Shown: in pieces, positions 47,543 through 56,688 of the stretch
Layout of the letters: each line of letters opens with the position of its first letter
How positions within the stretch are numbered: the stretch's first letter is position 1
NCBI RefSeq assembly: GCF_036388275.1
Contig: NZ_DASVSF010000023.1
Coordinates: 62,001 to 126,000, forward strand
DNA length: 64,000 bases
Direction: 5' to 3'
Origin: Longimicrobium sp.
Lineage (GTDB): Bacteria > Gemmatimonadota > Gemmatimonadetes > Longimicrobiales > Longimicrobiaceae
Translations under genes and position numbers: made by a program
The notes under the pieces: generated by a model
Seen by the model: the letters and a program-made list of their open reading frames with translations, nothing else
What the model was told of the DNA's origin: nothing
Database searches by the model: none

Positions 47543-48613
47543 ATGACCCGCCTTCGTTCGCGCTTCTCCGCCGTGCTTGCCGCCGCAGTCCTGGCGGGCG
47601 CGTGCGACAATCCCGGCGGTCCGCACCGGCCCGGCGAATACAACCTCCAGGTGATGGGGGTGCCGCCGGGCGCGTCCAGCTTTACCCCCGCGGACGTGGA
47701 CAACCGCGTCGTCGTCGGCGCGGCCGAGGTGGGGGGGCGGATGGTGGCGGCGCAGTGGAACGGCGGCGGGTGGACCCTGCTGAACCCGGGCGCGCCGGCC
47801 GGGTGCGACTCGGAGGCGACGGCGATTTCCGGCGGCAACGTGGCGGGAGAAATCTCCTGCGGCGCCGACACGTACGGCTGGGCGACGGGGATCGCGGGGC
47901 GCGTGGACCCGGCGCCGCACACGTTCGTGGACATCAACGCCGAGGGCACCGTGGCGGGCACCCGCGGGCGCGCCCAGGCAGACCTGCGTGCCTTCGTGGC
48001 CCGCAGCGGCTCGTACACCGTGCTGCTGCCGCCGGGCGCCGAGGCCAGCGCCGCGGCCGGCATCGCGGATGACGGGCAGGTGGCGGTCACGGGCTTCAGC
48101 GGCTGTGGCGGCGCGGGGTGCACGCGCAGCAGCGTGTGGGTGTGGCGCGCGGGAGAGTGGTCCGAAGCGCCCCTTCCGCCTGGCGCCGATCGCAGTGAGG
48201 CGGTGGCGGTGAGCAGCGAGGGGCACGTGGCCGGGTTCGGCATTCGCGACGCCGACCAGGACAGCATCCTCGACAACGACCTGCAGCCGGTGTTCGTGTG
48301 GGAGCGCGACGACGACCTGGATGGGCTGCCGGTGATCCCCGGGACGCGCGTGGTGGTGCGCGACGTGGCCAGCTCGGGGTTCGTCGTGGGCTCCGCGCTG
48401 CGCCCGGACCGTCCCGCGCAGCCTACCTACGGCGTGATCTGGGGCGAGGGGCGGCTGTACTATCTCACCGAGCGGATGATGCGGGAGTTCGAGGACTGGC
48501 AGATCGAGGCGGCGCTGGGCATCGACGACGAGGGCCACATCGCCGCCATCGGCACGCACCGGGAGACGGGGGAAACCGGCGCGGTGCTGCTGATCCCCGT
48601 CAACCCGCCCTGA
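47543..48613 (+). CDS. Lipoprotein with HAF-like propeller repeats
   Basis: This 356-aa lipoprotein has a signal ending LAGAC. The mature protein is made of repeats of about 45-60 residues whose cores read like VDNRVVVGAAEVGGRMVAAQ, INAEGTVAGTRG, IADDGQVAVTGFS and IDDEGHIAAIGTHRETG. This (D/N)xxGxVxG pattern is typical of HAF extracellular repeats and predicts a beta-propeller. Two Cys pairs (CDSEA...SCGAD; CGGAGC) may form disulphides. The ATG at 47543 gives the signal peptide; the upstream ATG at 47501 does not. Role unknown. Confidence 0.75.
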   Translation: MTRLRSRFSAVLAAAVLAGACDNPGGPHRPGEYNLQVMGVPPGASSFTPADVDNRVVVGAAEVGGRMVAAQWNGGGWTLLNPGAPAGCDSEATAISGGNVAGEISCGADTYGWATGIAGRVDPAPHTFVDINAEGTVAGTRGRAQADLRAFVARSGSYTVLLPPGAEASAAAGIADDGQVAVTGFSGCGGAGCTRSSVWVWRAGEWSEAPLPPGADRSEAVAVSSEGHVAGFGIRDADQDSILDNDLQPVFVWERDDDLDGLPVIPGTRVVVRDVASSGFVVGSALRPDRPAQPTYGVIWGEGRLYYLTERMMREFEDWQIEAALGIDDEGHIAAIGTHRETGETGAVLLIPVNPP

Positions 48614-48668
48614 GGGCCCCCACCCGGACTGTGTGGCGTTCGGCGTGGGCCGGCGCATGCCTCGGCCG

Positions 48669-48720
48669 CCCCCCATCCCCAACCCTTCCCCCGCAAACTG
48701 CGCGGGGGAAGGGAGCCAGT
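48669..48720 (+). repeat. Family A palindromic repeat, copy 5
   Basis: CCCCATCCCCAACCC, stem CCCTTCCCCCGC / GCGGGGGAAGGG around AAACT, then AGCCAG. It lies between convergent genes and is followed at about 48758-48780 by a family C fragment (TTGTCATCGTCAGGCTCGGC). Confidence 0.85.
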
Positions 48721-48807
48721 CTGGTGCACCACGCATAACTCCCTGCGGCACCAAAGCTTGTCATCGTCAGGCTCGGCCCAGCCCCTCTCATCCACCGGAA
48801 TCGCGGA

Positions 48808-50127
48808 TCAGCCGACCGTTTCGTAGGCGTCGGGAACGGGCTCCGCCGGGCGGACGGAAAGCACGAAGGCGGAGCGCAGCCGCTCGATGGCTTCGCGCGC
48901 CGCCGACTCGGAGCGTGCGTGCACGTCGGCCAGCGGCTGCCCCGCCTCCACGCGGTCGCCGATGCGCGCGCGGACCACGATGCCCACCGCGGGGTCCACC
49001 GGGTCGGCCTTGGTCTTTCGCCCCGCGCCCAGGGCCAGCGCGGCGTCGCCGATCGTACGCGCGTCCGCCTGGGCCACCCAGCCGGGGAGGTCGGTGGTGT
49101 AGGGGTGGATCACCGGAGCCGACGGGAGGAGGTCCGGCTGGTCCACCACCCGCTGATCGCCGCCCTGCGCCTCGATCAGCGTCTGCAGCGTGCGCGCCCC
49201 CGCCCCCGAGTCGCGCAGCCAGGTGAGCGCGGAGCGCCCCTCGTCCGCGGACTTCGCCAGACCCGACATCTCCAGCAGGTGCGCGCCCAGCTCCAGCGTC
49301 AGCCGCCACAAATCCGCCGGGCCGCGGCCGTGCAGGGTGTCGATGGCTTCGCGGATTTCCAGCGCGTTGCCCACCGTGCGCCCCAGCGGCTGGCGCATGG
49401 GGCTCAGCACGGCCCGGGTGCGCCGCCCCGCCCCGTTGCCGATGGCCACCAGCGTGCGCGCCAATTCCCGGGCATCGTCCAGGGTCTGCATGAAGGCGCC
49501 GGAGCCCCACTTCACGTCCAGGACGATGCTGCGGGCGCCGCCGGCCAGCTTCTTTGACATGATGCTGCCGGCGATCAGCGGCATGCTGTCCACCGTTCCC
49601 GTCACGTCGCGCAACGCGTACAGCTTCTTGTCGGCCGGTACCAGCTCGCCGCTCTGGCCCACCAGCGCGCAGCCGATGCGCCGCACCTGGGCGCGCATTT
49701 CGTCCAGCGGCAGCTCGCAGCGAAAGCCGGGGATGGCCTCCAACTTGTCGAGGGTGCCGCCCGTATGCCCCAGCCCCCGCCCCGACATCTTCACGAAGGC
49801 GGCCCCGGCGGCGGCCATCAGGGGAACGAGGACGATGGACGTCTTGTCGCCCACGCCGCCGGTGCTGTGCTTGTCTACCGTGGGGCGGTCCAGCCCGGGC
49901 CAGTCCAGCGTTTCGCCACTGTCCACCATGGCGCGGGTGAACTCCAGCGTTTCTGCCTCGGTCATCCCGCGCCACACCACCGCCATCAGCCAGGCGGCTA
50001 CCTGGTAGTCGGGCACCTCGCCCGCCAGGTAGCCGGACAGGAACCCCCGCATCTCGTCCGGCGTCAACTCGCCGCCGCGCTTCTTCCGCTCGATCAGCTC
50101 GACGGTGGAGGGAGCAGAGCCGCTCAT
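48808..50127 (-). CDS. deoA: Pyrimidine-nucleoside / thymidine phosphorylase
   Basis: This encodes a 439-aa protein of glycosyltransferase family 3: VELIERKKRGGELTPDEMRG at the start, DKHSTGGVGDKTSIVLVPLM (the phosphate-binding signature), KMSGRGLGHTGGTLDKLEAI, SIMSKKLAGGARSIVLDVKW, and a C-terminal domain with GIVVRARIGDRVEAGQPL. It phosphorolyses thymidine or uridine to base plus (deoxy)ribose-1-phosphate. Whether it is specific (DeoA) or broad (Pdp) cannot be settled by eye. Its ATG overlaps the cdd stop by 4 nt (ATGA), so translation is coupled. Confidence 0.93.
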   Translation of the reverse strand: MSGSAPSTVELIERKKRGGELTPDEMRGFLSGYLAGEVPDYQVAAWLMAVVWRGMTEAETLEFTRAMVDSGETLDWPGLDRPTVDKHSTGGVGDKTSIVLVPLMAAAGAAFVKMSGRGLGHTGGTLDKLEAIPGFRCELPLDEMRAQVRRIGCALVGQSGELVPADKKLYALRDVTGTVDSMPLIAGSIMSKKLAGGARSIVLDVKWGSGAFMQTLDDARELARTLVAIGNGAGRRTRAVLSPMRQPLGRTVGNALEIREAIDTLHGRGPADLWRLTLELGAHLLEMSGLAKSADEGRSALTWLRDSGAGARTLQTLIEAQGGDQRVVDQPDLLPSAPVIHPYTTDLPGWVAQADARTIGDAALALGAGRKTKADPVDPAVGIVVRARIGDRVEAGQPLADVHARSESAAREAIERLRSAFVLSVRPAEPVPDAYETVG

Positions 50128-50576
50128 CGGCCCTCGCGGGTGGCGTTCAGCCGATCCTGGTCGAACGCCCCGGGAAGCAGCGCCCGCACGGAGGTGATCT
50201 GCACCCCCGCGGGCCCGCCGCCCGGCATGATCACCGGCATGTCGGGGCCGAACTCGTTGAGCACCTGCCGGCATCCGCCACAGGGCGCACAGGCCGCGTC
50301 GTCCTCGGGGCCCACCACGGCGATGGCCACGAAGCGCCGCGCGCCCTGCGTGACGGCGTTGCCGATGGCCGTGCGCTCGGCGCAGGTGCCCAGGGGATAG
50401 GACGCGTTCTCGACGTTGACGCCGGTGAACACGCGCCCGTCCTCGGCCAGCAGCGCCGCGCCGACGCTGAAGTTGCTGTAGGGGGCGTAGGCCTGGGCGC
50501 GCACCTCGCGGGCCTGGTCCAGCAGCCGCCGGGCGGCGGCGGGGTCGATCGTGGGCTGCTCGGATGCCGATGTCAC
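50124..50576 (-). CDS. cdd: Cytidine deaminase
   Basis: This encodes a 150-aa homotetrameric-type deaminase: YAPYSNFSVGAALLAEDGRV, the zinc and catalytic site TCAERTA, and the second zinc site PCGGCRQVL. It deaminates (deoxy)cytidine to (deoxy)uridine, the substrate class of the coupled phosphorylase gene, forming a salvage pathway. The GTG at 50574-50576 has AAGGA upstream and starts VTSASEQPTID; a longer in-frame ATG lacks a site. Confidence 0.93.
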   Translation of the reverse strand: MTSASEQPTIDPAAARRLLDQAREVRAQAYAPYSNFSVGAALLAEDGRVFTGVNVENASYPLGTCAERTAIGNAVTQGARRFVAIAVVGPEDDAACAPCGGCRQVLNEFGPDMPVIMPGGGPAGVQITSVRALLPGAFDQDRLNATREGR

Positions 50577-50702
50577 GCGGCCGTCCTTTGTTCTGTCGGG
50601 GCCTGGGTTTGAACGCTCTCCCTCGGAATATAGGGAACAGGCCCTGCGGAGGCGACCGGGGCGGGGCGGACCCACGATCCGGGGAACGGAGCGAGCGCCG
50701 CT

Positions 50703-50764
50703 GGGGCGAATGAATTCGCGTCAACGACCACACGATGTCCACCTTCGTGGACTACACGCTCTGG
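50703..50764 (-). repeat. Family D twin-hairpin repeat, copy 4 (inverted)
   Basis: GGCGAATGAATTCGCGTCAA, CGACCACACGAT and GTCCACCTTCGTGGAC. It is closest to copy 2 beside dnaA. Confidence 0.75.
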
Positions 50765-50830
50765 CGCAGTCGTCTGCCATGGGCGGCGCCCCTGCTTGGG
50801 GTGTCCCCTGTTTCTCCCCCCATGAAAAAG

Positions 50831-50860
50831 CCGGGCCCGGACGCGAAGGTCCGGGCCCGG
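50831..50860 (-). terminator. Terminator of lipoprotein gene 50891-51160
   Basis: CCGGGCCCGGAC pairs perfectly with GTCCGGGCCCGG around GCGAAG, and runs into a T-tract on the minus strand (CTTTTTC). Confidence 0.85.
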
Positions 50861-50890
50861 CAGAGAGCGGCGCTTGAAGCGCCGGTCGGA

Positions 50891-51160
50891 TTACGGGGTG
50901 GTCGTGGTGCCCGCGGCGCCGGCCGAGTCGCCGGTCGTCGTGGTGGCCCCAGCCGCGCCCGCGGCCGTGTCGGTGCCCATGCCGGGCGCCGGCGTGGTCG
51001 CCATGGTGGTGTCGGCCGGCATCGGCGTGGTCACCGGGGCCGCCTCGACGGTGGTGCCGGCAGCCGTGCTGTCGACGACGGCCGTGTCGCCGCCCTCACC
51101 GCCGTCGCCGCCGCACGCGGCAAGCGCCATCACACCGAAAATCGCGATCAGCTTCTTCAT
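50891..51160 (-). CDS. Low-complexity lipoprotein, array member 4
   Basis: This encodes an 89-aa lipoprotein (MKKLIAIFGVMALAAC-GGDGG). The mature part is only Gly, Ala, Thr, Ser, Val, Asp, Pro and Met. Its signal peptide is identical to that of the next gene except for one residue (V for L). It is the last of four tandem, similarly built genes, each preceded by a short spacer, and has its own terminator. Function unknown; it could be a surface spacer or an envelope-stress buffer, but this is speculation. Confidence 0.75.
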   Translation of the reverse strand: MKKLIAIFGVMALAACGGDGGEGGDTAVVDSTAAGTTVEAAPVTTPMPADTTMATTPAPGMGTDTAAGAAGATTTTGDSAGAAGTTTTP

Positions 51161-51190
51161 GTCCGTATTCCTTTTCCGTCGTTGAAAATC

Positions 51191-51214
51191 GGGCCGCGCA
51201 GTGATGCGCGGCCC
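51191..51214 (-). terminator. Hairpin after lipoprotein gene 51229-51489
   Basis: GGGCCGCGCA / TGCGCGGCCC, a perfect 10-bp stem around GTGA, followed on the minus strand by GATTTTC. Confidence 0.75.
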
Positions 51215-51228
51215 GTTACTCGTGCTGC

Positions 51229-51489
51229 TCAGTGCGCGGCCGTGTCGGTGCCGGTCGTCGTCGTGGTGCCGGTCTGGGCCTGGCCCTGGGTGGTGTCGAC
51301 CGTCGTGGTGGTCGTGGCGGTCACGGTGTCCTGCGTCGGGACGACCGTCGGGGTGGCGACCGTGTCGCTGCCCGGAACCACCGTGGTGGTGCTGTTGACG
51401 TCGGTGGCCTCACCCTCGGCAGCCGCGTCGTCGCCGCCGCCGCAAGCCGCAAGCGCCATCAGGCCGAAAATCGCGATGAGCTTCTTCAT
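51229..51489 (-). CDS. Low-complexity lipoprotein, array member 3
   Basis: This encodes an 86-aa lipoprotein, MKKLIAIFGLMALAAC-GGGDD, with a Thr/Val-rich tail (TVTATTTTTVDTTQG) ending in DTAAH. The near-identical signal peptide shows duplication with the gene at 50891. The His-ending tail is shared with array member 1 (SAAAH). An AAGGACA-type ribosome binding site lies upstream of the ATG. Confidence 0.75.
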   Translation of the reverse strand: MKKLIAIFGLMALAACGGGDDAAAEGEATDVNSTTTVVPGSDTVATPTVVPTQDTVTATTTTTVDTTQGQAQTGTTTTTGTDTAAH

Positions 51490-51524
51490 GGTCGTGTGTC
51501 CTTGTCCGGTGTGGTTCATCCGCC

Positions 51525-51544
51525 GACCCGCGTAGATGCGGGCC
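51525..51544 (-). terminator. Weak hairpin after lipoprotein gene 51555-51785
   Basis: GACCCGC and GCGGGCC pair over 6 of 7 positions around a 6-nt loop (51532-51537). No clear T-run. Confidence 0.4.
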
Positions 51545-51554
51545 GGTGTCCTGC

Positions 51555-51785
51555 CTACTGCTGCGTCGTGCCCGTGGCGCTGTCGCCGGCGGTGCCGCGC
51601 ACCGCCGCCGCGCTGTCCACCACGGTTCCCTGCATCATCGTCGAGTCCGCGGGCGCGGGCGAAACGGCCGGGGCCTCGCTCGTGGCGGGGATCGAGGTGG
51701 TGTCTTCTACCACCGCGCCCGCTTCGTTGCCCCCGCCGCAGGCGGCCAGCGCCACCAGGGCCAGGGAAGCGATCACCTTGTTCAT
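51555..51785 (-). CDS. Low-complexity lipoprotein, array member 2
   Basis: This encodes a 76-aa lipoprotein, MNKVIASLALVALAAC-GGGNE, with a tail of Ala, Thr, Ser, Asp and Val (DTTSIPATSEAPAVSPAPAD, then STMMQ). It starts 2 nt after the stop of array member 1, so the two form an operon. Confidence 0.75.
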   Translation of the reverse strand: MNKVIASLALVALAACGGGNEAGAVVEDTTSIPATSEAPAVSPAPADSTMMQGTVVDSAAAVRGTAGDSATGTTQQ

Positions 51786-51787
51786 GG

Positions 51788-52051
51788 TCAGTGCGCCGCG
51801 GCCGAGTCGGTGCCGGCTGCGTGGCCGGAGTCCGCGTGCGCCGTGCTGTCCATCGGCGCGGGCGTGGTCGCGCCCGAGGTGCTGTCCATCGGAAGCGGCG
51901 CGGCCTGCGTGGCCGCCGCCGCGGAGTCGACCCCCTGGATGGTGGCACCCGTGGCCGTCGAATCGGCCGCGGCCGCGGCATCCTCGCCGGCGTCGCCGCC
52001 GCAGGCCGCCAGCACCGCCACCATCACCATCGGGAAAATGCGCTTGATCAT
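51788..52051 (-). CDS. Low-complexity lipoprotein, array member 1
   Basis: This encodes an 87-aa lipoprotein, MIKRIFPMVMVAVLAAC-GGDAG. The tail carries PMDSTSGATTPAPMDSTAHA with a repeated PMDST unit and ends DSAAAH. GAGGAG lies just before the ATG at 52049-52051. An upstream in-frame ATG (52168) lacks a signal peptide directly behind it. The gene is divergent from the histidine kinase; between them lie two copies of GTTCAGTGAACAC. Confidence 0.75.
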   Translation of the reverse strand: MIKRIFPMVMVAVLAACGGDAGEDAAAAADSTATGATIQGVDSAAAATQAAPLPMDSTSGATTPAPMDSTAHADSGHAAGTDSAAAH

Positions 52052-52238
52052 CCGCCGCTCCTCACTTCCGGAATCCATCCGCGCGGCCTTCACGCGGTCA
52101 GGCCAGGAAATGGCAACGGGTATGCCGAACGCCGGGTACCGGGCCACGGTGGCGCAAATCCGCGCCACGCCTTAGCTTTCGGGCACTCGGCACCCTGCCG
52201 CCCACCGTTTGCGGACCGCACCGAACCGGTCCGCCGCC

Positions 52239-52273
52239 GTTCAGTGAACACCGCACCGGTGTTCAGTGAACAC
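52239..52273. promoter_or_regulatory. Two direct copies of a GTTCA-G-TGAAC operator-like palindrome
   Basis: GTTCAGTGAACAC occurs at 52239-52251 and 52261-52273. The start-to-start distance is 22 bp (about two helical turns), so both would lie on the same DNA face. Each has an 11-bp palindromic core. They lie 35-69 bp upstream of the kinase ATG and in the shared divergent region. Confidence 0.65.
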
Positions 52274-52307
52274 ACGGGACGGGTGCCGCACCAACGAACG
52301 GGACCAC

Positions 52308-54074
52308 ATGCGAGGGCTTCCGCTCCGTGCCAAGATCTTCTTTCTCTTCGCCGCCACGTCGCTGCTGATCGTGGTGCCGGCCCTGCTGCTGATTGCGCGG
52401 GCCGTGGAGCGGGGCGTGTACGAGCGTGCGCGCGACGACCTGGACGGCGCCATGCTTTCGGTGCAGCAGGCGTGGGACACCCGCGACCTGCTGCTGGCCG
52501 AGGCGGCGCGCGCCCGGGCGCTGGACGCCGACCTGGCGCGCGCGTGGCAGGCGGGCAACATGCGCGAGGTGCAGCGCATCATCCAGCTGGGGCTGGAAAA
52601 GGACGTCCGCCCTTTCGTCATCGACAGCACCGGGCGGTTCATCCTGGGACCGCAGATCGATGCCGGGCCGGTGGCCGGCGCGGGCCAGGGGCGCACGACG
52701 ATCGCCTTTCCCGCCAAGGGCGACCCGGTGCGCTTCGCCCTGGAAGAGGTGTTGGCCGACACCGTTCGCCTGGGGCGCGTGGGCGTGGGCACCCGCTTCA
52801 GCGCCGCCAGCCTGAAGAAGCAGCTGAACCGCACCACCGAGGTGGTGCTGCTGGTGGGCGACTCGCTGATCGGCACCACCCTTTCCGACACGGCCGAGGC
52901 GGCGCTGAACCGCGGCGAGCTGCTGGCGCTCAAGGGGAGCGCGGCCCCGGTACCACGCCAGATCTACGCGGGGCAGGCGTACATGGCGCGCCCGCTGAAC
53001 CTGGCGTCGCGCGGGCTGCCGGCCACGGCCATCCTGCTCCGCCCCATCACGCAGGAATTGCAGGTGGCATCGGCTATCAAGAGCTCGCTGTGGGGGATCG
53101 GGTTCGCGGCGCTCGTGCTGGCGCTGGTGCTGGCGGCGGTGATCGCCCGCATCGTCGCCCGCCCCACGCAGGCGCTGGCCGAGGCGTCGGCGCGCATGGC
53201 GCGGGGCGACTTCGCGGCGCCGCTGCCGCGGGCGGGCACGGACGAAATCGGGCAGCTGGCGCGCGCGTTCGGCGAGATGCGCCGGGCCATCGCCGACCGC
53301 GAGGGGCGGCTGCGGAGCGCGCAGGCGGAGATGATCCACCGCGAAAAGCTGGCGGCCATGGGGCGGCTGGTCGCGCAGCTTTCGCACGAGATCAACAACC
53401 CCATCTACAACATCCAGAACTGCCTGGAGGCGCTGGAGCGGCGCGGCGACCCCAACGATCCCAACCGCGAGTTCCTGACGCTCGCGCAGGAGGAGCTTTC
53501 GCGGATGGCGTCGCTCACCCGGCGCCTGCTGGACCAGAGCCGTCCCCAGTCCGACGCCAGCTCGCTGCTGAACCTGAACGCGCTGGTGACACGCGTGCTC
53601 ACGCTGGCGGGGCCGGAGATCCGGGAGCGGGGCGTGGAGCTGCGGGCGGACCTGGCGCCGGACCTGCCGCCGGTGGTGGCGCACCCCGAGGCCATCCAGC
53701 AGGTGCTGGCCAACCTGGTGGCGAACGCCAGCGACGCCATGCCGGGGGGCGGGCGGCTGCGGGTGGCCACGCGGGCGGTGGACGAGGCGGTGGAGGTGGT
53801 GGTGGAGGACACGGGCCAGGGGATCGCGGAGCGGGACCTTCCGCACATCTTCGAGGCGTTCTACACCACGAAGCCGGCGGTGACGGGAATCGGGCTGGGG
53901 CTGTTCGTGTCGGAGGGGATCATCCGCGGCCACCGCGGGCGCATCGACGTGGAAAGCACGCCCGGGCAGGGCAGCCGCTTCATCGTGCGCCTGCCGCGCG
54001 AAACGCTGGACGAGTCGCTGTCCGACGCCAACCAGGACGCGGCGGTGGAGGCGCGCGAGACGGCGGGAGTGTAG
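52308..54074 (+). CDS. Membrane-bound sensor histidine kinase
   Basis: This 588-aa kinase has an N-terminal membrane segment (AKIFFLFAATSLLIVVPALL), a periplasmic sensor of about 240 residues and a second membrane segment (WGIGFAALVLALVLAAVIAR). A HAMP domain follows (PTQALAEASARMARGDFAA), then a coiled region, the H-box AQLSHEINNPIYNIQN (phospho-acceptor His), and the ATPase domain with N-box QVLANLVANASDAMPGGG, G1 VVEDTGQGI and G2 GIGLGLFVSEG. The H-box HEINNP is typical of NtrB-like kinases. The matching NtrC-type regulator begins 544 bp downstream. The ATG at 52308 gives the first membrane helix; a GTG at 52266 lies inside the operator repeat. Confidence 0.92.
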   Translation: MRGLPLRAKIFFLFAATSLLIVVPALLLIARAVERGVYERARDDLDGAMLSVQQAWDTRDLLLAEAARARALDADLARAWQAGNMREVQRIIQLGLEKDVRPFVIDSTGRFILGPQIDAGPVAGAGQGRTTIAFPAKGDPVRFALEEVLADTVRLGRVGVGTRFSAASLKKQLNRTTEVVLLVGDSLIGTTLSDTAEAALNRGELLALKGSAAPVPRQIYAGQAYMARPLNLASRGLPATAILLRPITQELQVASAIKSSLWGIGFAALVLALVLAAVIARIVARPTQALAEASARMARGDFAAPLPRAGTDEIGQLARAFGEMRRAIADREGRLRSAQAEMIHREKLAAMGRLVAQLSHEINNPIYNIQNCLEALERRGDPNDPNREFLTLAQEELSRMASLTRRLLDQSRPQSDASSLLNLNALVTRVLTLAGPEIRERGVELRADLAPDLPPVVAHPEAIQQVLANLVANASDAMPGGGRLRVATRAVDEAVEVVVEDTGQGIAERDLPHIFEAFYTTKPAVTGIGLGLFVSEGIIRGHRGRIDVESTPGQGSRFIVRLPRETLDESLSDANQDAAVEARETAGV

Positions 54075-54087
54075 GCTTCGCACCCGA

Positions 54088-54225
54088 GCCTGTCATCCTG
54101 AGGCCCAGGCGCGCGGCACCGGCCCGCGGCACAACCGCCGCGGGCCGAAGTATCCAGCCGCGGAAGGGTACAGGCCTTGGCGCGGCAGCGGTCACCGTAG
54201 CCGAGGCCTCGGCTGCCGTGGGGCC
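54088..54225 (+). repeat. Family C repeat, copy 6
   Basis: TGTCATCCTGAGGCCCAGGC, GGGCCGAAGTATCCAGCCGC and the tail GCGGCAGCGGTCACC. It is the first of five repeat modules that fill the 544-bp gap between kinase and regulator. Confidence 0.75.
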
Positions 54226-54300
54226 CTCACCCGGCCGCGTTGACACCCGTGCCACCCTCTCCCACAAACAGCGTGGGAGAGGAGGTACACTTCGGGTCTG
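54226..54300 (+). repeat. Family B repeat, copy 4
   Basis: CCTCACCCGG, then CACCCTCTCCCAC, AAACAGC, GTGGGAGAGGAG and GTACACTTC. The stem is 10 bp. Confidence 0.75.
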
Positions 54301-54336
54301 TGGTGCGTCAGGGCAGGCCCGGTGCTCGGGCCGGCG

Positions 54337-54387
54337 CCCCCCATCCCCAGCCCTTCCCCCGCAAACTGCGCGGGGGAAGGGAGCCAG
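54337..54387 (+). repeat. Family A palindromic repeat, copy 6
   Basis: CCCCATCCCCAGCCC, stem CCCTTCCCCCGC / GCGGGGGAAGGG around AAACT, then AGCCAG. Confidence 0.85.
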
Positions 54388-54424
54388 CCCGGTGCGCCAA
54401 GCCGGCCGGAGCGCAATCGAATTC

Positions 54425-54470
54425 TCCTCCCCCCATGGGGTTTATGGGGGAGAGGCCGGGAGAGGGGGGC
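54425..54470 (+). repeat. Family B repeat, copy 5
   Basis: CTCCTCCCCCCATGGGGTTT followed by ATGGGGGAGAGGCCGGGAGA; the stem is CTCCCCCCAT / ATGGGGGAG. Confidence 0.6.
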
Positions 54471-54510
54471 GGCCGCGGGATTGGCCAATGTCAGCTCCAT
54501 CCGGCAGCAG

Positions 54511-54557
54511 GTCTCCCCTCTCCTGGCGGAGTTTGCCGGGGAGGGCCCGGGGGAGCG
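54511..54557 (+). repeat. Family B repeat, copy 6
   Basis: TCTCCCCTCTCCTGGCGGAG followed by TTTGCCGGGGAGGGCCCGGG; imperfect stem. Confidence 0.55.
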
Positions 54558-54618
54558 GCCACCCGCGGAATGCACCGGGAGCCAGCCGACTCCCGTACTT
54601 ATCTACTTTCCGACATTC

Positions 54619-56004
<1,386 letters not shown>

Positions 56005-56060
56005 GAGGCGCGGGCGGGGCTCAGGCGCACGGAGGCCGGGCCCCGGTGCTCGGGCCGGCG

Positions 56061-56112
56061 CCCCCCATCCCCAGCCCTTCCCCCGCAAACTGCGCGGGGG
56101 AAGGGAGCCAGT
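56061..56112 (+). repeat. Family A palindromic repeat, copy 7
   Basis: CCCCATCCCCAGCCC, stem CCCTTCCCCCGC / GCGGGGGAAGGG, then AGCCAG. The preceding 20 bp (GTGCTCGGGCCGGCG) also match those before copies 3 and 6. Confidence 0.85.
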
Positions 56113-56180
56113 GCCGTGCGCTTCGCCGGGCCCTGGAGGCTGGCCCGTGCACGCCACCGCCGGATCCGCACCGGGCTGAC

Positions 56181-56225
56181 GCCTCTCCCCCATGCAGTTT
56201 GTGGGGGAGAGGTTGGGAGAGGGCG
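56181..56225 (+). repeat. Family B repeat, copy 7
   Basis: CCTCTCCCCCATGCAGTTTG followed by TGGGGGAGAGGTTGGGAGAG; a 12-bp stem around TGCAGTTTG. Confidence 0.7.
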
Positions 56226-56295
56226 GCTGCTGCGGCACGCGCCGGGTTCAGCCTCATCCGGCTTGGTCTTGTTAACCACGACTTTCATCGAACCG

Positions 56296-56688
56296 ATGAC
56301 CGAACCGACCGAACTCACCCGGCGCGGCTTCGCCAAGGCGGCCGTGGCCGCTGTGGCCGTGCCCATCCTGGCGCCGCTCGCCGCGTGCACCACCACGCCG
56401 CCCGCCGAGGCGCCCGCGCCCGCCGCGGCACCCACGGGCCAGGCCGCCACCCCCTCCGCCGCGCCGCAGGGCACCAACGACGAGAAGCAGCCCTCGCCAC
56501 TGGCCCGCGCGCTGACCGACGCCATCCGCGTGCAGTACGGCGATCGCATGAACGACGAGCAGATGGCCAAGGTGGGGCGCAGCATCGCCGGCGGGCTGGA
56601 CACGGCCGAGCGCCTGCGCCGCTACCCCCTCCCCATCGCCGCCGAGCCCGCGTTCGTCTACCGCGTGACGGGAGGGCCGCCGCGATGA
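56296..56688 (+). CDS. Tat-exported small lipoprotein
   Basis: This encodes a 130-aa protein with a twin-arginine signal (TRRGFAKAAVAAVAVPILAP) ending in a lipobox LAAC. A Pro/Ala linker is followed by a short conserved-looking domain LARALTDAIRVQYGDRMNDE then QMAKVGRSIAGGLDTAERLR, probably two helices, and YPLPIAAEPAFVYRV. Its TGA overlaps the ATG of the amidase gene (ATGA), so the pair is translated together. Tat export implies it folds in the cytosol before export. It may anchor, chaperone or modulate the amidase. Function unknown. Confidence 0.8.
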   Translation: MTEPTELTRRGFAKAAVAAVAVPILAPLAACTTTPPAEAPAPAAAPTGQAATPSAAPQGTNDEKQPSPLARALTDAIRVQYGDRMNDEQMAKVGRSIAGGLDTAERLRRYPLPIAAEPAFVYRVTGGPPR

